A stretch of DNA of 64,000 nt from Saccharothrix ecbatanensis (GCF_014205015.1 NZ_JACHMO010000001.1:1178001-1242000); one strand, 5' to 3'; counted from the stretch's first letter, positions 51,122 through 60,329 are shown. Translations and numbers: made by a program. The notes: generated from the sequence alone by a model not told the origin.

Positions 51122-52693
51122 ATGACTGGACGGAGTGCGCTGGTGGACAGGGATACCGTGTACAAGAACCGCTGGAAGATACTCGCGGTGCTATGCCTGA
51201 GCCTGACGGTCATCGGGTTGGACAACCTGATCCTGACGGTGGCGCTGCCCAGCATCCAGTCCACGCTCAGCGCGACGGCCAGCGAACTCCAGTGGACCAT
51301 CGACGGCTACACCCTGCCGTTCGGTGGGTTGCTGCTGCTCACCGGCAGCCTGGCCGACCGGCTCGGCCGCAAGCGCGTGCTGCTCGTCGGGATGGTCGTG
51401 TTCCTCGGCTTCTCGTTGGCCGCGGCCTACGCGAACTCGGCCGACCTGCTGATCGCGGCCCGCGCCGGGATGGGCATCGGCGGCGCGATGATCATGCCTG
51501 CGACGCTGTCCATCATCAGGAACGTGTTCCCGGCCGAAGAGCAGGCCAAGGCGGTCGGCATCTGGGCCGCCGCGGGCGCCATCGGTGTCCCACTCGGCCC
51601 GATCGTCGGCGGCCTGCTGTTGGAGAACTACTGGTGGGGCTCGGTGTTCCTGGTCAACGTGCCACTGGTCGCGCTGGCCCTGATCGCGGGCTTCCTGATG
51701 ATCCCGGAGTCACGGGCGAAGTTGGTCGGCAAGCTGGACCTGGTCGGTGTCGTGCTGTCCGCCGCGGGTCTGTTCGCACTGGTCTACGGCCTGATCAGCG
51801 CTCCGCACGAGGGCTGGGACGACCCGACCACGCTGGCCGTGCTGATCGGCGGCGCGGTGCTGCTCGGGGTGTTCGCGCTGTGGGAACGGCGCATCGAGCA
51901 CCCGATGCTCTCCGGTGAGCTGTTCGGCAACCGCCAGTTCTCCGGCAGCGCCGCGACCGTGCTGATGGTCAACTTCGGGCTGTTCGCGATGCTGTTCGTG
52001 GTCACCCAGTTCCTCCAGTTGGTCCTGGGCTACGAGCCGTTCGCCACGGGCGTCCGCCTGCTGTCCGCCATCACCATCGTGGTGGGTGCGGGCATGGGCA
52101 TCAAACTGGTCGAGAAGGCCGGTCTGAAGGGCACGGCGACGCTGGGCCTGACCCTCACCGGTGTGTCCATGGTCGTGCTCGCCGGGGTGGAGACGGACTC
52201 GAAGACCGCGCCGCTGATCGCGTTGGCACTCTTCGGGCTCGGCATGGGCCTGGCGATGCCGGCGTGCGCCAACGCCATCCTGGCCGCGACGCCACCGGCC
52301 CAGGCAGGCGTCGGCTCGGCGGTCACCGACGCCGCCATCCAGGTCGGCGGCACACTCGGTATCGCGGTCACCGGCAGCGTGCTGGCCACCACCTACCGGG
52401 CCGCGCTGCCGGCCGAGAGCCCGCTGCCCGCCGAGGTGGACGCGGTGGTCCGCGACTCCATCGGCGGCGCCAACCTGGTCGCCGAGAAGCTCGGTGGCGA
52501 GGGTGGCGAGCAGTTGCGCCGGTTGGCGTCGGACGCGTTCGTGTCCGGGCTGGCCGACGCCATGTACGTCGGCGCCGGGGTGGCCGCGGTCGGCGCGTTG
52601 ATCGCGTTGGTCGTGCTGCCCAAGGTCGTGTCCGACCGGTCGCGCGAGGAGGAGCCCGAACCCGAGCAGCGGGCGGTCCCGCAGAAGACGTGA
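51122..52693 (+). CDS. MFS exporter, DHA2 (14-helix) type
   Basis: A 523-residue drug:proton antiporter-like protein. Motif A appears as GSLADRLGRKRVLLVG, and motif C-like glycines are seen in AAAGAIGVPLGPIVGG. The 14-helix layout is supported by length. The last 25 residues are hydrophilic. It starts the fourth transcription unit, with the exported SnoaL-like gene behind it. Likely self-resistance or product export. Confidence 0.9.
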   Translation: MTGRSALVDRDTVYKNRWKILAVLCLSLTVIGLDNLILTVALPSIQSTLSATASELQWTIDGYTLPFGGLLLLTGSLADRLGRKRVLLVGMVVFLGFSLAAAYANSADLLIAARAGMGIGGAMIMPATLSIIRNVFPAEEQAKAVGIWAAAGAIGVPLGPIVGGLLLENYWWGSVFLVNVPLVALALIAGFLMIPESRAKLVGKLDLVGVVLSAAGLFALVYGLISAPHEGWDDPTTLAVLIGGAVLLGVFALWERRIEHPMLSGELFGNRQFSGSAATVLMVNFGLFAMLFVVTQFLQLVLGYEPFATGVRLLSAITIVVGAGMGIKLVEKAGLKGTATLGLTLTGVSMVVLAGVETDSKTAPLIALALFGLGMGLAMPACANAILAATPPAQAGVGSAVTDAAIQVGGTLGIAVTGSVLATTYRAALPAESPLPAEVDAVVRDSIGGANLVAEKLGGEGGEQLRRLASDAFVSGLADAMYVGAGVAAVGALIALVVLPKVVSDRSREEEPEPEQRAVPQKT

Positions 52694-52738
52694 GTGGGCG
52701 CGACCGCGCTCGTTCCAGATGTCGATGAAAGAGGTTTC

Positions 52739-53695
52739 GTGAGAAGGACATTGACGATCGGGGCGGTCGCGGTCGTGCTGCTCTCCGGCAGTGCGGCGCT
52801 GGTGCCGGTGACGGCCATGGGCGCGCCGACGTTCACCGTCGGCGCCGCAGGCGAGCGGCCGAAGGTGGATCTGGTCGGCGAGGAGACCAAGCGGGTCCTG
52901 GACGAGTTCTACGACGAGGTGGTCGACAAGAACGACCTCTCCGCCGGACCGAAGTACATCCACGACTGGTACATCCAGCACTCGATCCTGATGGACCAGG
53001 GGCTGGCGGGCTTCAACAAGTTCTGGAACCTGCTGGAGGGCATGTTCCCGGACTTCCACGCCGACCGGCACAAGATCCTGGCGCAGGGTGACACCGCCGT
53101 CATGCTGAACACCTTCTCCGGGCACCACGGGGTCACCGGGCAGGAGATCCGCATCGAGGTGATGGACATCTACCGGGTGCAGGACGGCAAGATCGCGGAG
53201 CACTGGGACACGATCGACTACTCGGTCGCGATGAAGTTCGGCTTCCCCATCCCGGCGGTCGTGCAGCCCGCCGACCCGATCGACTGGACGGGCACTCGCA
53301 AGCAGACCAGGAACGTCGCGCTGGCGCAGGAGTACGCCAAGCGGTTGTTCGGTTCCGGCGACGCCGATCGCTGGTCCGCGTTGTACGTCAGCCGTGACCT
53401 GGTGAACCACCAGCCGGGCGTCGGCAACGGCAGGGAGGCCTTCGCGGCCAACTTGCGCAAGTACCACCAGGAGTTCCCGGACCTGACCGTCGAGGTCACC
53501 CAGGTGGTCGCCGCCGACGACGAGTTCTACATCCGTTCGGTGTGGCGCGGTCACCGGGCAAGCGACGGCAAGGCGTTGCAGTTCTCCCGGGGCGACATGT
53601 TCAAGGTGCGCGGCTTCCGCGCGGTGGAGCACTGGAGCGCGCTGGAGTACCACAGCCTGATCGGCTTCGAGGGACTCGAGAACCGGCCGATCTGA
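52739..53695 (+). CDS. Exported double SnoaL-like (NTF2-fold) protein
   Basis: A 318-residue protein from the GTG at 52739. A Sec-type signal peptide (MRRTLTIGAVAVVLLSGSAA, cleavage near AMGA) is followed by two SnoaL-like domains: about 45-165 (KYIHDWYIQHSILMDQGLAG, IAEHWDTIDYSVA) and about 185-310 (YVSRDLVNHQPGVGNGREA, FKVRGFRAVEHWSALEYHS). An exported tandem SnoaL protein is unusual. With MFS and MMPL exporters in the same cluster, it may finish or bind the product outside the membrane. It is followed by a strong intrinsic terminator. Confidence 0.8.
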   Translation: MRRTLTIGAVAVVLLSGSAALVPVTAMGAPTFTVGAAGERPKVDLVGEETKRVLDEFYDEVVDKNDLSAGPKYIHDWYIQHSILMDQGLAGFNKFWNLLEGMFPDFHADRHKILAQGDTAVMLNTFSGHHGVTGQEIRIEVMDIYRVQDGKIAEHWDTIDYSVAMKFGFPIPAVVQPADPIDWTGTRKQTRNVALAQEYAKRLFGSGDADRWSALYVSRDLVNHQPGVGNGREAFAANLRKYHQEFPDLTVEVTQVVAADDEFYIRSVWRGHRASDGKALQFSRGDMFKVRGFRAVEHWSALEYHSLIGFEGLENRPI

Positions 53696-53726
53696 GACGG
53701 ACCGATGAGTGACTGGTAGGGAACAA

Positions 53727-53765
53727 GGACGGCGCCCAGGGAACGCGGGCGCCGTCCGTTTTTTT
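53727..53765 (+). terminator. Intrinsic terminator, hairpin plus T-run
   Basis: Arms 53727-53737 and 53747-53757 form a perfect 11-bp stem with a 9-base loop, followed by G and seven T residues. It ends the last plus-strand unit of the cluster. Canonical T-runs are rare in this window. Confidence 0.95.
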
Positions 53766-53792
53766 GGGGCCTTCCAGGTGATGCGGACCGAC

Positions 53793-55391
53793 TCAGACCG
53801 GCGTTGTGCCGGAACCGGTGACGGCCGTCGCCGGTTCACCGCCGGGCTTGCCCGATGTCGCCGGTGATCCGACATCACGCAGCAGGACCGCCGCGACGGG
53901 CACGACCACCAGCACTACTGCCGTGCACACCACCGCGGTGACCTGCAAGCCGTCGGTGAACGCCGCGCGCGCCACCGTCAGCAGGCTCGCGCCGAGATCA
54001 GCGGGCAGCGTGGCGGCCACAGCCGCCGTGGCGGCGAGGGAATCACCGGCCGCCGCGGAGTTCGCGCCGGCAGCCAGGGAATCACCCATGTTCGACCGGT
54101 AGACCGCCGTGCCGATGCTCCCGAGGAGCGCCAGCCCGAGAGCGCCGGCGAGTTCGTTGCTCGTCGCCGACACCGCCGAGGCCGCTCCGGCCTTCTCCGG
54201 CGGCGCGGACCGGACGATCAGGTCCGTGCCGAGCGCGGCGGGCGGCGCCAACCCGGCCGCCATCACGCTGCCGCCGACGATCAGGGCGGTGAACCCGGAC
54301 GAACCGTCGACCTGCGTCATGATCGCGATACCCACCGCGGCGACGAACAGGCCACCGGCCATGACGAACCCCGGCCGCACCCGCGCCGCGACCAGCGGCC
54401 CGACGACGAGGCCTACCACCATCGCACCGGTGATCGGCAACACCCACAGCCCGGCGCGGAACGGCGAAAGCCCGTGCACCAGCTGGAGGTACTGCATGAT
54501 GAACAGGTTCAGGCCGATCATCACGAACGACGCCGTCGTCACGACACCGATGGTCACGCCGTACGAGCGCTTCCGGAACAAGGTCAGGTCGAGCAGTGGG
54601 TGGCGCAGCGTCCGCTGCCGCCGGACGAACAGCACACCGCTCCCGACGCCGACCACGACGGCGACGACCAGCGGCCAGCCGACCCCGTTCTCGACCGTCT
54701 TCTTGATCCCGTAGACCATCGGCAGGACCGCCGCCAGCAACAGCACCGAACTCAGCATGTCCAACCGGCCCGCGTTCGGGTCGCGGAACTCCGGCAGCAA
54801 TACCGGTCCGGCGACCAGCAGCAGCACCATCACCGGCACGCCGACCAGGAAGACCGAGCCCCACCAGAACACCTCGAGCAACGCGCCGCCGACGAGCGGC
54901 CCGACCGACGCGCCGACCATGAAGCTCATCATCCACAACGAGACCGCGAGGGTGCGCTGCCGGTCGTCGTGGAACATGTTCCGGATCAGCGACAGCGTCG
55001 ACGGCTTCAGCGTCGCGCCGGCGAACCCCATCAGCGCCCGCGCCGCGATCAGCATCTCGGGGCTGGTCGCGTACGCCGACAGCACCGATGCCACGCCGAA
55101 CCCGGCGGCGCCGATGAGCAGCAGCCTGCGGCGTCCGATCCGGTCACCCAGCGATCCCATCGGGATGAGGAAGCCCGCGATCACGAAGCCGTAGATGTCG
55201 GTGATCCACAGCAGTTGCGACGCGGACGGCATCAGGTCGGCGCTCAGGTGCGGCACCGCGAGGTGCAGGACCGTCAGGTCCATCACCACGATCATCGCCG
55301 GGAGGGTCAACACGGCCAGCGCGATCCACTCCCTCGCGCCGGCGCGGGGCCGATGGTCGGTTGTCATACCCTGTGACTTCCCCTTCATCAT
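53793..55391 (-). CDS. MFS exporter, DHA2 (14-helix) type, second copy
   Basis: A 532-residue multidrug-type transporter with motif A GSLGDRIGRRRLLLIG and the 14-helix length. The C-terminal tail is hydrophilic and rich in Thr/Pro. The start ATG at 55391 has GAGGCGG nearby; 55367 is an alternative. It lies downstream of the esterase gene on the same strand (42 bases), so the two are probably one transcript. With the first MFS and the MMPL protein, the cluster would have three exporters. Confidence 0.9.
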   Translation of the reverse strand: MMKGKSQGMTTDHRPRAGAREWIALAVLTLPAMIVVMDLTVLHLAVPHLSADLMPSASQLLWITDIYGFVIAGFLIPMGSLGDRIGRRRLLLIGAAGFGVASVLSAYATSPEMLIAARALMGFAGATLKPSTLSLIRNMFHDDRQRTLAVSLWMMSFMVGASVGPLVGGALLEVFWWGSVFLVGVPVMVLLLVAGPVLLPEFRDPNAGRLDMLSSVLLLAAVLPMVYGIKKTVENGVGWPLVVAVVVGVGSGVLFVRRQRTLRHPLLDLTLFRKRSYGVTIGVVTTASFVMIGLNLFIMQYLQLVHGLSPFRAGLWVLPITGAMVVGLVVGPLVAARVRPGFVMAGGLFVAAVGIAIMTQVDGSSGFTALIVGGSVMAAGLAPPAALGTDLIVRSAPPEKAGAASAVSATSNELAGALGLALLGSIGTAVYRSNMGDSLAAGANSAAAGDSLAATAAVAATLPADLGASLLTVARAAFTDGLQVTAVVCTAVVLVVVPVAAVLLRDVGSPATSGKPGGEPATAVTGSGTTPV

Positions 55392-55433
55392 GGACCGCCT
55401 CGATCGGCGAAAGCGCCCGGCGTGGTGCCTGGC

Positions 55434-56918
55434 CTATTTCGGAGCGGGGACCCGCAGCCCGTCCCACAGCAGCCGGCGTTCCCGGCGCGGGTCTGCCTCG
55501 ACCCGTGACGGGTGGTCGATGACGCGGGTGTTCCGTTGCGCCGCCGTGTATTCCGGCCACGAGGAGCGCGGCCTGCCGGTGCGGGCGAAAGCCAGCCAAT
55601 CACCCTGCACCTCGTCCTGCACGGCGCGGAACCCCTGCCGCCCACCGGTCAGCGTCAGCAGCCGCGCGGGCAGGCTGTCGACGCGACCGAACACCGGCAA
55701 CAACTCCAACCCGTGGATGGCGCCCACACCGGTCAGGCGCAACGCGCGGGGCGCGAAGTCGAAGCGGTAGCAGAACGTCGGCGCCCGGTCGCCGTGGGCT
55801 TCGGCCACCGCCACCGTCGGCCGCCAGTACACGAAATCGGTGCTGACCCGCACTGCCGCCGCCCGTTTCGGGTAACCGGGGTAGGCCGCGACGATCCGCT
55901 CGTAGTCGTCACCGCAGCGTTCCAGCGCGGCACGCAGCACGGGGGCGGAGGTCGGCGTGCCCTCGTCGAACTGGAACAGGGTGCACTCGTCGTGATTGGT
56001 GCCGATCATCAGCGGCACCGGCGCCGCCCGGCCCGCGGCGAAGGCGTCCAACGGGTGCAGCGGCAGGAAGTCGCCGTCCGCGACCGGCGCCAGGGGATAA
56101 CTGCCCGGACAAGCGCGCTGCGTCTCCGACAACGCCAGCCCGGCAGCCCGGCAGAGGTCCTTCTCGGCCGCCGTGCTCAACGCCTGCGCCGCGGTGTCCG
56201 GGGTGGCGCCGAGCCCGGCGACGAAGCGCCGGGCGAACAGCCGGGCCGCTTCCGGGTCCGCGGACTTGTCCGCGTTCGCGCTCTGCGCGATCACCCGGTG
56301 GAACAACCCGGTCGCGCTCGGGGTCGTCATCAGCGTCAGCACCGCGTGCCCGCCCGCCGATTCACCGAAGATGGTGACGTTGCCCGGATCCCCACCGAAG
56401 GCGGCGATGTTGCGGTGCACCCACCGCAACGCCGCCACTTGATCCCGCAACCCCAGGTTCGACTCGAAAGGCCTGCCGGTGGTGGAGAACTCGGTGAAGT
56501 CGAAGTAGCCGAGCGCGCCGAGCCGGTAGTTGATCGTCACCACGACCACGTCGCCGCGCGCCGCCAGCGCGTCACCCTCGTATCGTGCGGCGGTGTCGAA
56601 CATGTAGCTGCCGCCGTGGACGAAGACCAGCACCGGCCGCGGCCGGTCCGCGGGACCCAGGGGCGCCGTCACGTTCAGGGTCAAGCAGTCCTCGCCGGTC
56701 CGCCGCAACCCCACCATCGGGTTGCGGGGCTGCACCGCCGCGTTCCCGAACCGGGTGGCGTCGCGCACCCCCGCCCAGGGCTTCGTCGGTTGCGGCGCCC
56801 GTAGTCGCAACTGCCCGACCGGCGGGGCCGCGTACGGGATCGACTGCCACCGCAACGCGAGCCGGCCCCGGCGACCCCGCACCACCCCGTCGGCGGTCTC
56901 GACATCGGTCGTGAGCAT
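55434..56918 (-). CDS. Type-B carboxylesterase/lipase
   Basis: A 494-residue alpha/beta hydrolase. Oxyanion-hole motif VFVHGGSYMFD (about 98-108), nucleophile Ser187 in TIFGESAGGHAV, and an acidic/His pair further on (an MIGTNHDECTLF segment, and GAIHGLELLPVF near the end) as in carboxylesterase type B. No signal peptide is seen, so it is cytosolic. AAGGAGG sits upstream of the ATG. It may release or trim an ester or thioester of the cluster product. Confidence 0.85.
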   Translation of the reverse strand: MLTTDVETADGVVRGRRGRLALRWQSIPYAAPPVGQLRLRAPQPTKPWAGVRDATRFGNAAVQPRNPMVGLRRTGEDCLTLNVTAPLGPADRPRPVLVFVHGGSYMFDTAARYEGDALAARGDVVVVTINYRLGALGYFDFTEFSTTGRPFESNLGLRDQVAALRWVHRNIAAFGGDPGNVTIFGESAGGHAVLTLMTTPSATGLFHRVIAQSANADKSADPEAARLFARRFVAGLGATPDTAAQALSTAAEKDLCRAAGLALSETQRACPGSYPLAPVADGDFLPLHPLDAFAAGRAAPVPLMIGTNHDECTLFQFDEGTPTSAPVLRAALERCGDDYERIVAAYPGYPKRAAAVRVSTDFVYWRPTVAVAEAHGDRAPTFCYRFDFAPRALRLTGVGAIHGLELLPVFGRVDSLPARLLTLTGGRQGFRAVQDEVQGDWLAFARTGRPRSSWPEYTAAQRNTRVIDHPSRVEADPRRERRLLWDGLRVPAPK

Positions 56919-57001
56919 GGTGACCTCCTTCGTCCGGCACGCCAAGCTACTCGCGTCGACCGACCGCGCTTCGACGGCGGCGACCGGCCCGCTGCGCGCC
57001 G

Positions 57002-58534
57002 TCATTCCTGCGCTGCCACCAGCGCGGCGGCCACCTCCGACCACAGCGAACCGACCGTGGCGAACGTGACCTCGGCGACGATGTCGTCGGACAGCGTCAC
57101 GTTGTAGGTGGTCTCGAGGACGCTCATCAGCTGGACGCCCCCCATCGAGTCCAGGCCGAGAGCGCCCAGTTCGTCGTCGGCCTTCAACGTCCCCGACTCG
57201 TTGTAGGGCAGGTGCGGCAACACGACGTCGCAGAACTCCTGCGGCACCGGGGCGGTGGCAGTCGTGCCCGCGTTGACCGCGTTGTGCCCGGTGCCGATGG
57301 TGATGAGCTCGCGGATCCTCCGGTCGAGTCCGTTGAGGACGGACTCCGGCAAGGTCGAGTCGATGTGGAGCCTGCCCTCGAAGATGCTGACCGCGAACAT
57401 CGGGTTGTCGACGCCGTGCGGGGTGATCAGCTGCTCGAAGCGGTGGTAGTCCACCAGTTCCACGCCCGCCGGCCGGGCCAGGCGGGGGATCGCGCCGACG
57501 TTCGTCGTGCCGACGATCCGGCCCACCGAAGTCATGAACAGCTCCTGAAGGCTCGGCGTCATGCCGATGAACTTCAGCGACCGGCCGGTCGTCAGGTCGT
57601 CCCTGACGGTCTCGGTGATCGCCCGTGCCAAGGTGAGGAGATCGGCATCGGGGTCCGCGTCGCAGTACACCGCCGCGGCGATGCCGTTGGTGCACTCGGC
57701 GGGAGCGATGGGCGGGGAGAACTGCTGCCGCAGGTCGACCGCGGCGACGTGCACCAAGTCCTGGACCGCGATGCCCGTGTCCTCGGCGGTCGACAGCATC
57801 AACGCCGCCGAGACCACGCCGTTGACGGTGGTCCGCCCGCCGCGCGCCACCGCGGCCAGCGCCTGCGTCTCGACGGACGTCAACACCACCCGCCGCCACA
57901 CCGGGTGGCCATCCGCGTCTTCGGCCTGCGGTGACGCGGTGAACCGCGGCATCGTGACCTCCGCCGCCCCGGCGCCTTCCTGCGCGGCTTCGAGGTCGGC
58001 GTCCGCGGTGAGTTCCTCTTGGTGATCTTCTGGGATCTCGACGCCGCGCTCGGTCAGCAACTCCTCCAGCGGCCGGGGAATCCCGTGGCTGCGAGGCTGC
58101 AGCGTCCTGCCCGCGGCTGCTTCCGTGTAGAACGACCAGAGGTCCGCCAGGACCTTCAACATGTGCCGGCCGTCGACCATCGAGTGGTGCGTCATCAACG
58201 TCAACGACCAGGTCTCGGCGTCATGGCGCACGACGTGCACCGCGCCTACCCGGACGTCCAACGGCGGCATCCCAGCCGTCCGGTCTTCACTGCGTCCCTC
58301 GTAGTGGGACAAGCGGAAGTCGCTGCCCGACCCCTCGACGAGCACCGGCTGTCCTTCTTCGTCCCGCCCGATCCGGCACGACAGCACGGGGTGTGCCACA
58401 CCCAACGCGCTTACCGCCGCCGACAGCGCTTCCAGGTCCAACGGACCCGCCGCACGTACCGCTCGGCCGCTGTAGAGGCCGTTCATGGAGTGGTACGCCT
58501 CGCTCTGGGCGAGCATGCGGATGAAGTTCGACAT
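57002..58534 (-). CDS. Condensation-domain (PapA-like) acyltransferase fused to an acyl carrier protein
   Basis: A 510-residue didomain. Residues about 1-420 form a condensation/PapA-type acyltransferase with H116-H-S-M-V-D121-G (HHxxxDG). Residues about 430-510 are a carrier protein with the phosphopantetheine Ser463 in LGLDSMGGVQLM. Such enzymes move an acyl group from a carrier to an alcohol or amine. Here carrier and transferase are one chain, which is uncommon as a stand-alone protein. No PKS or NRPS is nearby, so the acyl group must be loaded in trans. GGGGGGG lies upstream of the ATG. It is the first gene of the minus-strand unit. Confidence 0.85.
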   Translation of the reverse strand: MSNFIRMLAQSEAYHSMNGLYSGRAVRAAGPLDLEALSAAVSALGVAHPVLSCRIGRDEEGQPVLVEGSGSDFRLSHYEGRSEDRTAGMPPLDVRVGAVHVVRHDAETWSLTLMTHHSMVDGRHMLKVLADLWSFYTEAAAGRTLQPRSHGIPRPLEELLTERGVEIPEDHQEELTADADLEAAQEGAGAAEVTMPRFTASPQAEDADGHPVWRRVVLTSVETQALAAVARGGRTTVNGVVSAALMLSTAEDTGIAVQDLVHVAAVDLRQQFSPPIAPAECTNGIAAAVYCDADPDADLLTLARAITETVRDDLTTGRSLKFIGMTPSLQELFMTSVGRIVGTTNVGAIPRLARPAGVELVDYHRFEQLITPHGVDNPMFAVSIFEGRLHIDSTLPESVLNGLDRRIRELITIGTGHNAVNAGTTATAPVPQEFCDVVLPHLPYNESGTLKADDELGALGLDSMGGVQLMSVLETTYNVTLSDDIVAEVTFATVGSLWSEVAAALVAAQE

Positions 58535-59133
58535 CAGGTCCCCCCCGGGATACTAATTGTCCGGAATTCGTACCGCCGTGTTCGGCGGATGTTTTTGTGC
58601 GGCCGAGGACGCGTTCGTCGTCCACGTGCCGTAAATGGACACGGATCCCAGATCGAGTGGAATACGTTCGTTAGCCTGGGCTTCCGGTGATGGTCGGTAC
58701 CGGTACGGCCGATGCAAAGCCGCAAATCGGACACCCCGCTTGGGTGGGCGGTGTCCGATGCCCTCCAGTACCTGGCCGGCACAGCGCGTGAGCTGTGGCG
58801 ATAGGGTTCAGTCAGAGGGCTTGGCTCGCACGTGCCGGGCCGTTGGCACGCGGGCGGCGCTCTCGCCGGACCCGGCCTCAAGCTGAGATATACGCTGTAA
58901 GTCATCCTCCTCACTATGTACTTACGGTGTACGTCTGTCAACCGGTGGTGAGGAACGCCTCGGTCCTCGCGCGGCCTGTCGGTTAACCCGGTCCGGTGCA
59001 CTGACTAATTCGTCGAGTGGAACGCTCGTTGATCTGGACGTCGAACTGGCGGCAACCAGCTGGGATGATCGAGCGAGACGCTCCACCTCCACCAACGGCC
59101 TGCGGCTGGTTGCTCTACGAAAGGTGATCAAGC
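58535..59133. other. Intergenic region with a long dyad
   Basis: About 600 bases with no gene. The region must hold the promoters of the minus-strand cluster genes and the plus-strand HEAT-like gene. A 12-base imperfect inverted repeat (GTAAGT/ACTTAC core) is present near 58890-58933. I found no copy of the TGTATC-N17-GATCT motif here on either strand. Confidence 0.4.
58890..58933. promoter_or_regulatory. Imperfect inverted repeat around a 17-base spacer
   Basis: Arms TACGCTGTAAGT and ACTTACGGTGTA pair at 10 of 12 positions. It lies more than 350 bases upstream of the condensation-ACP start and about 200 bases upstream of the HEAT-like gene. It may bind a TetR-like regulator not encoded in this window. 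Confidence 0.4.
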
Positions 59134-59490
59134 GTGGAGACGTGCGACGACGTACCGGGGGAACAGCCCCACGGCTCATGGCGGATCCGGATGCTCGAGC
59201 AACTTCGTGGTCCTGACCTGCTTCTGGCCTCGAATGCCCTCCTGTCGCTCACCTACCACGAGGACGACCGCGATTGGCTTCAAACGTTGCTGATCGACTG
59301 CGTTGCGAGGGGATCGGACCGCCAGCTCCGGGCGTTGTCGGTGACCTGCATGGGGCATGTCGCACGGCTTGATGGAGTGATCCGGGACGATGTCCTTCAG
59401 CTGCTGCGTGACTTGAGGTCAGATCCTGACCTCGGTGGAACCGCTGAAGATGCCCTGGATGATGTGACCTCCTTTGCCGACCGGCGGTAG
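59134..59490 (+). CDS. Small HEAT-repeat-like protein
   Basis: A 118-residue cytosolic helical protein. Residues about 25-110 show two to three HEAT-like units (LLASNALLSLTYHEDDRDWL, RQLRALSVTCMGHVARLDGV, GTAEDALDDVTSF). Proteins of this pattern in actinomycetes are often small immunity-like proteins beside polymorphic toxins. No toxin is seen here. The start is the GTG at 59134. An ankyrin remnant follows after 9 bases, which suggests a decayed partner. Confidence 0.6.
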   Translation: METCDDVPGEQPHGSWRIRMLEQLRGPDLLLASNALLSLTYHEDDRDWLQTLLIDCVARGSDRQLRALSVTCMGHVARLDGVIRDDVLQLLRDLRSDPDLGGTAEDALDDVTSFADRR

Positions 59491-59499
59491 CCGTGCGGT

Positions 59500-59679
59500 G
59501 TGGACGCGATGTCGGGCGGGTGCACGGCGTTGTGGCGGGCGGTGGCCGCGGATCGTTCGGACAACGCCCGCGTGCTGGTCGCTGCGGGCGCGGATCCATG
59601 GCGGGACTGGCTGTTGCACTCCCAGTCGGGGACGGGTCCCCGGTATCGGTCGTTACGGTGCCCGCCATGTTCCGGATGA
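59500..59679 (+). pseudogene. Ankyrin-repeat protein remnant
   Basis: A 59-codon frame starting GTG reads SGGCTALWRAVAADRSDNAR then VLVAAGADPW, one and a half ankyrin repeats, and then loses the pattern. The typical family continues with several more repeats. It ends inside the start of the next gene. Confidence 0.45.
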
Positions 59680-60329
59680 TGCGCCGCCGCACGTTGGTCG
59701 GTGTCGTGGCTGTGGTGCTGGGGTTGGCCAGTCTCGGTGCTTATCTGCTGTGGCCTGCCCCGACTCTCGACGCCGCCGACATCGATGCGGCGCTTCCGAC
59801 TGAGCGCGACCTGCCCGGATTCGTCGCGCACGACGGGCTCACCGGTTCACTGTCGGTGCCGTCCTCCAACAAGGACGGGCGGTCCGTGCTGACCGGCGCA
59901 GCCTTGGACGATCAGTGCCGAAAGTGGCGTGAGGAAGGCGACGGCTGGGCTTGTGAGCACGTTCATGGGGTGGGCATGGTCGTGCTCGAGCTGTCGGAGA
60001 ACGTGTTCTTCCGGGTTCTGTCCAACGTCCTCGCCTACGACGACGAGAACGCGGCGGAAGTCGGCTGGAACGGGCTGGTGACCGACATCCGCGATCGCCT
60101 CGAGGAGGAGGGCATCCCGAAGGTCAAGGAGGGCTCTCCCGGGTGGGGTGACGCGAGCCTGTCGTTCGAGGTCCCGGGTTCCACGGCCATGGCGATCCGA
60201 GTCGGCACGGTCGTTGTGGCCGCCACTGTGTGGGACGGCAGCGACCAGGTCAGCGAGAACGAAGAGCGCGACATGGTCCAGAGGTGGCCGGCGTTGCAGA
60301 TCTCGAAGATCGAGCAGCTTGTGGGCTGA
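59667..60329 (+). CDS. Membrane-anchored protein, unknown function
   Basis: A 220-residue protein from the ATG at 59667. A basic N-terminus and one hydrophobic helix (RRRTLVGVVAVVLGLASLGA) serve as a signal anchor or signal peptide. The rest is hydrophilic and acidic, with beta-strand pattern and two cysteines (DDQCRKW and WACEHVHG). It looks like actinobacterial secreted or anchored proteins of the lipoprotein-like kind, but there is no lipobox. No domain recognised. Confidence 0.6.
   Translation: MFRMMRRRTLVGVVAVVLGLASLGAYLLWPAPTLDAADIDAALPTERDLPGFVAHDGLTGSLSVPSSNKDGRSVLTGAALDDQCRKWREEGDGWACEHVHGVGMVVLELSENVFFRVLSNVLAYDDENAAEVGWNGLVTDIRDRLEEEGIPKVKEGSPGWGDASLSFEVPGSTAMAIRVGTVVVAATVWDGSDQVSENEERDMVQRWPALQISKIEQLVG

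Noticed and set aside
53793..55391. Minus-strand MFS gene as part of a divergent pair sharing the TGTATC motif
   Set aside because: No motif copy is found near its start or that of the esterase on either strand.
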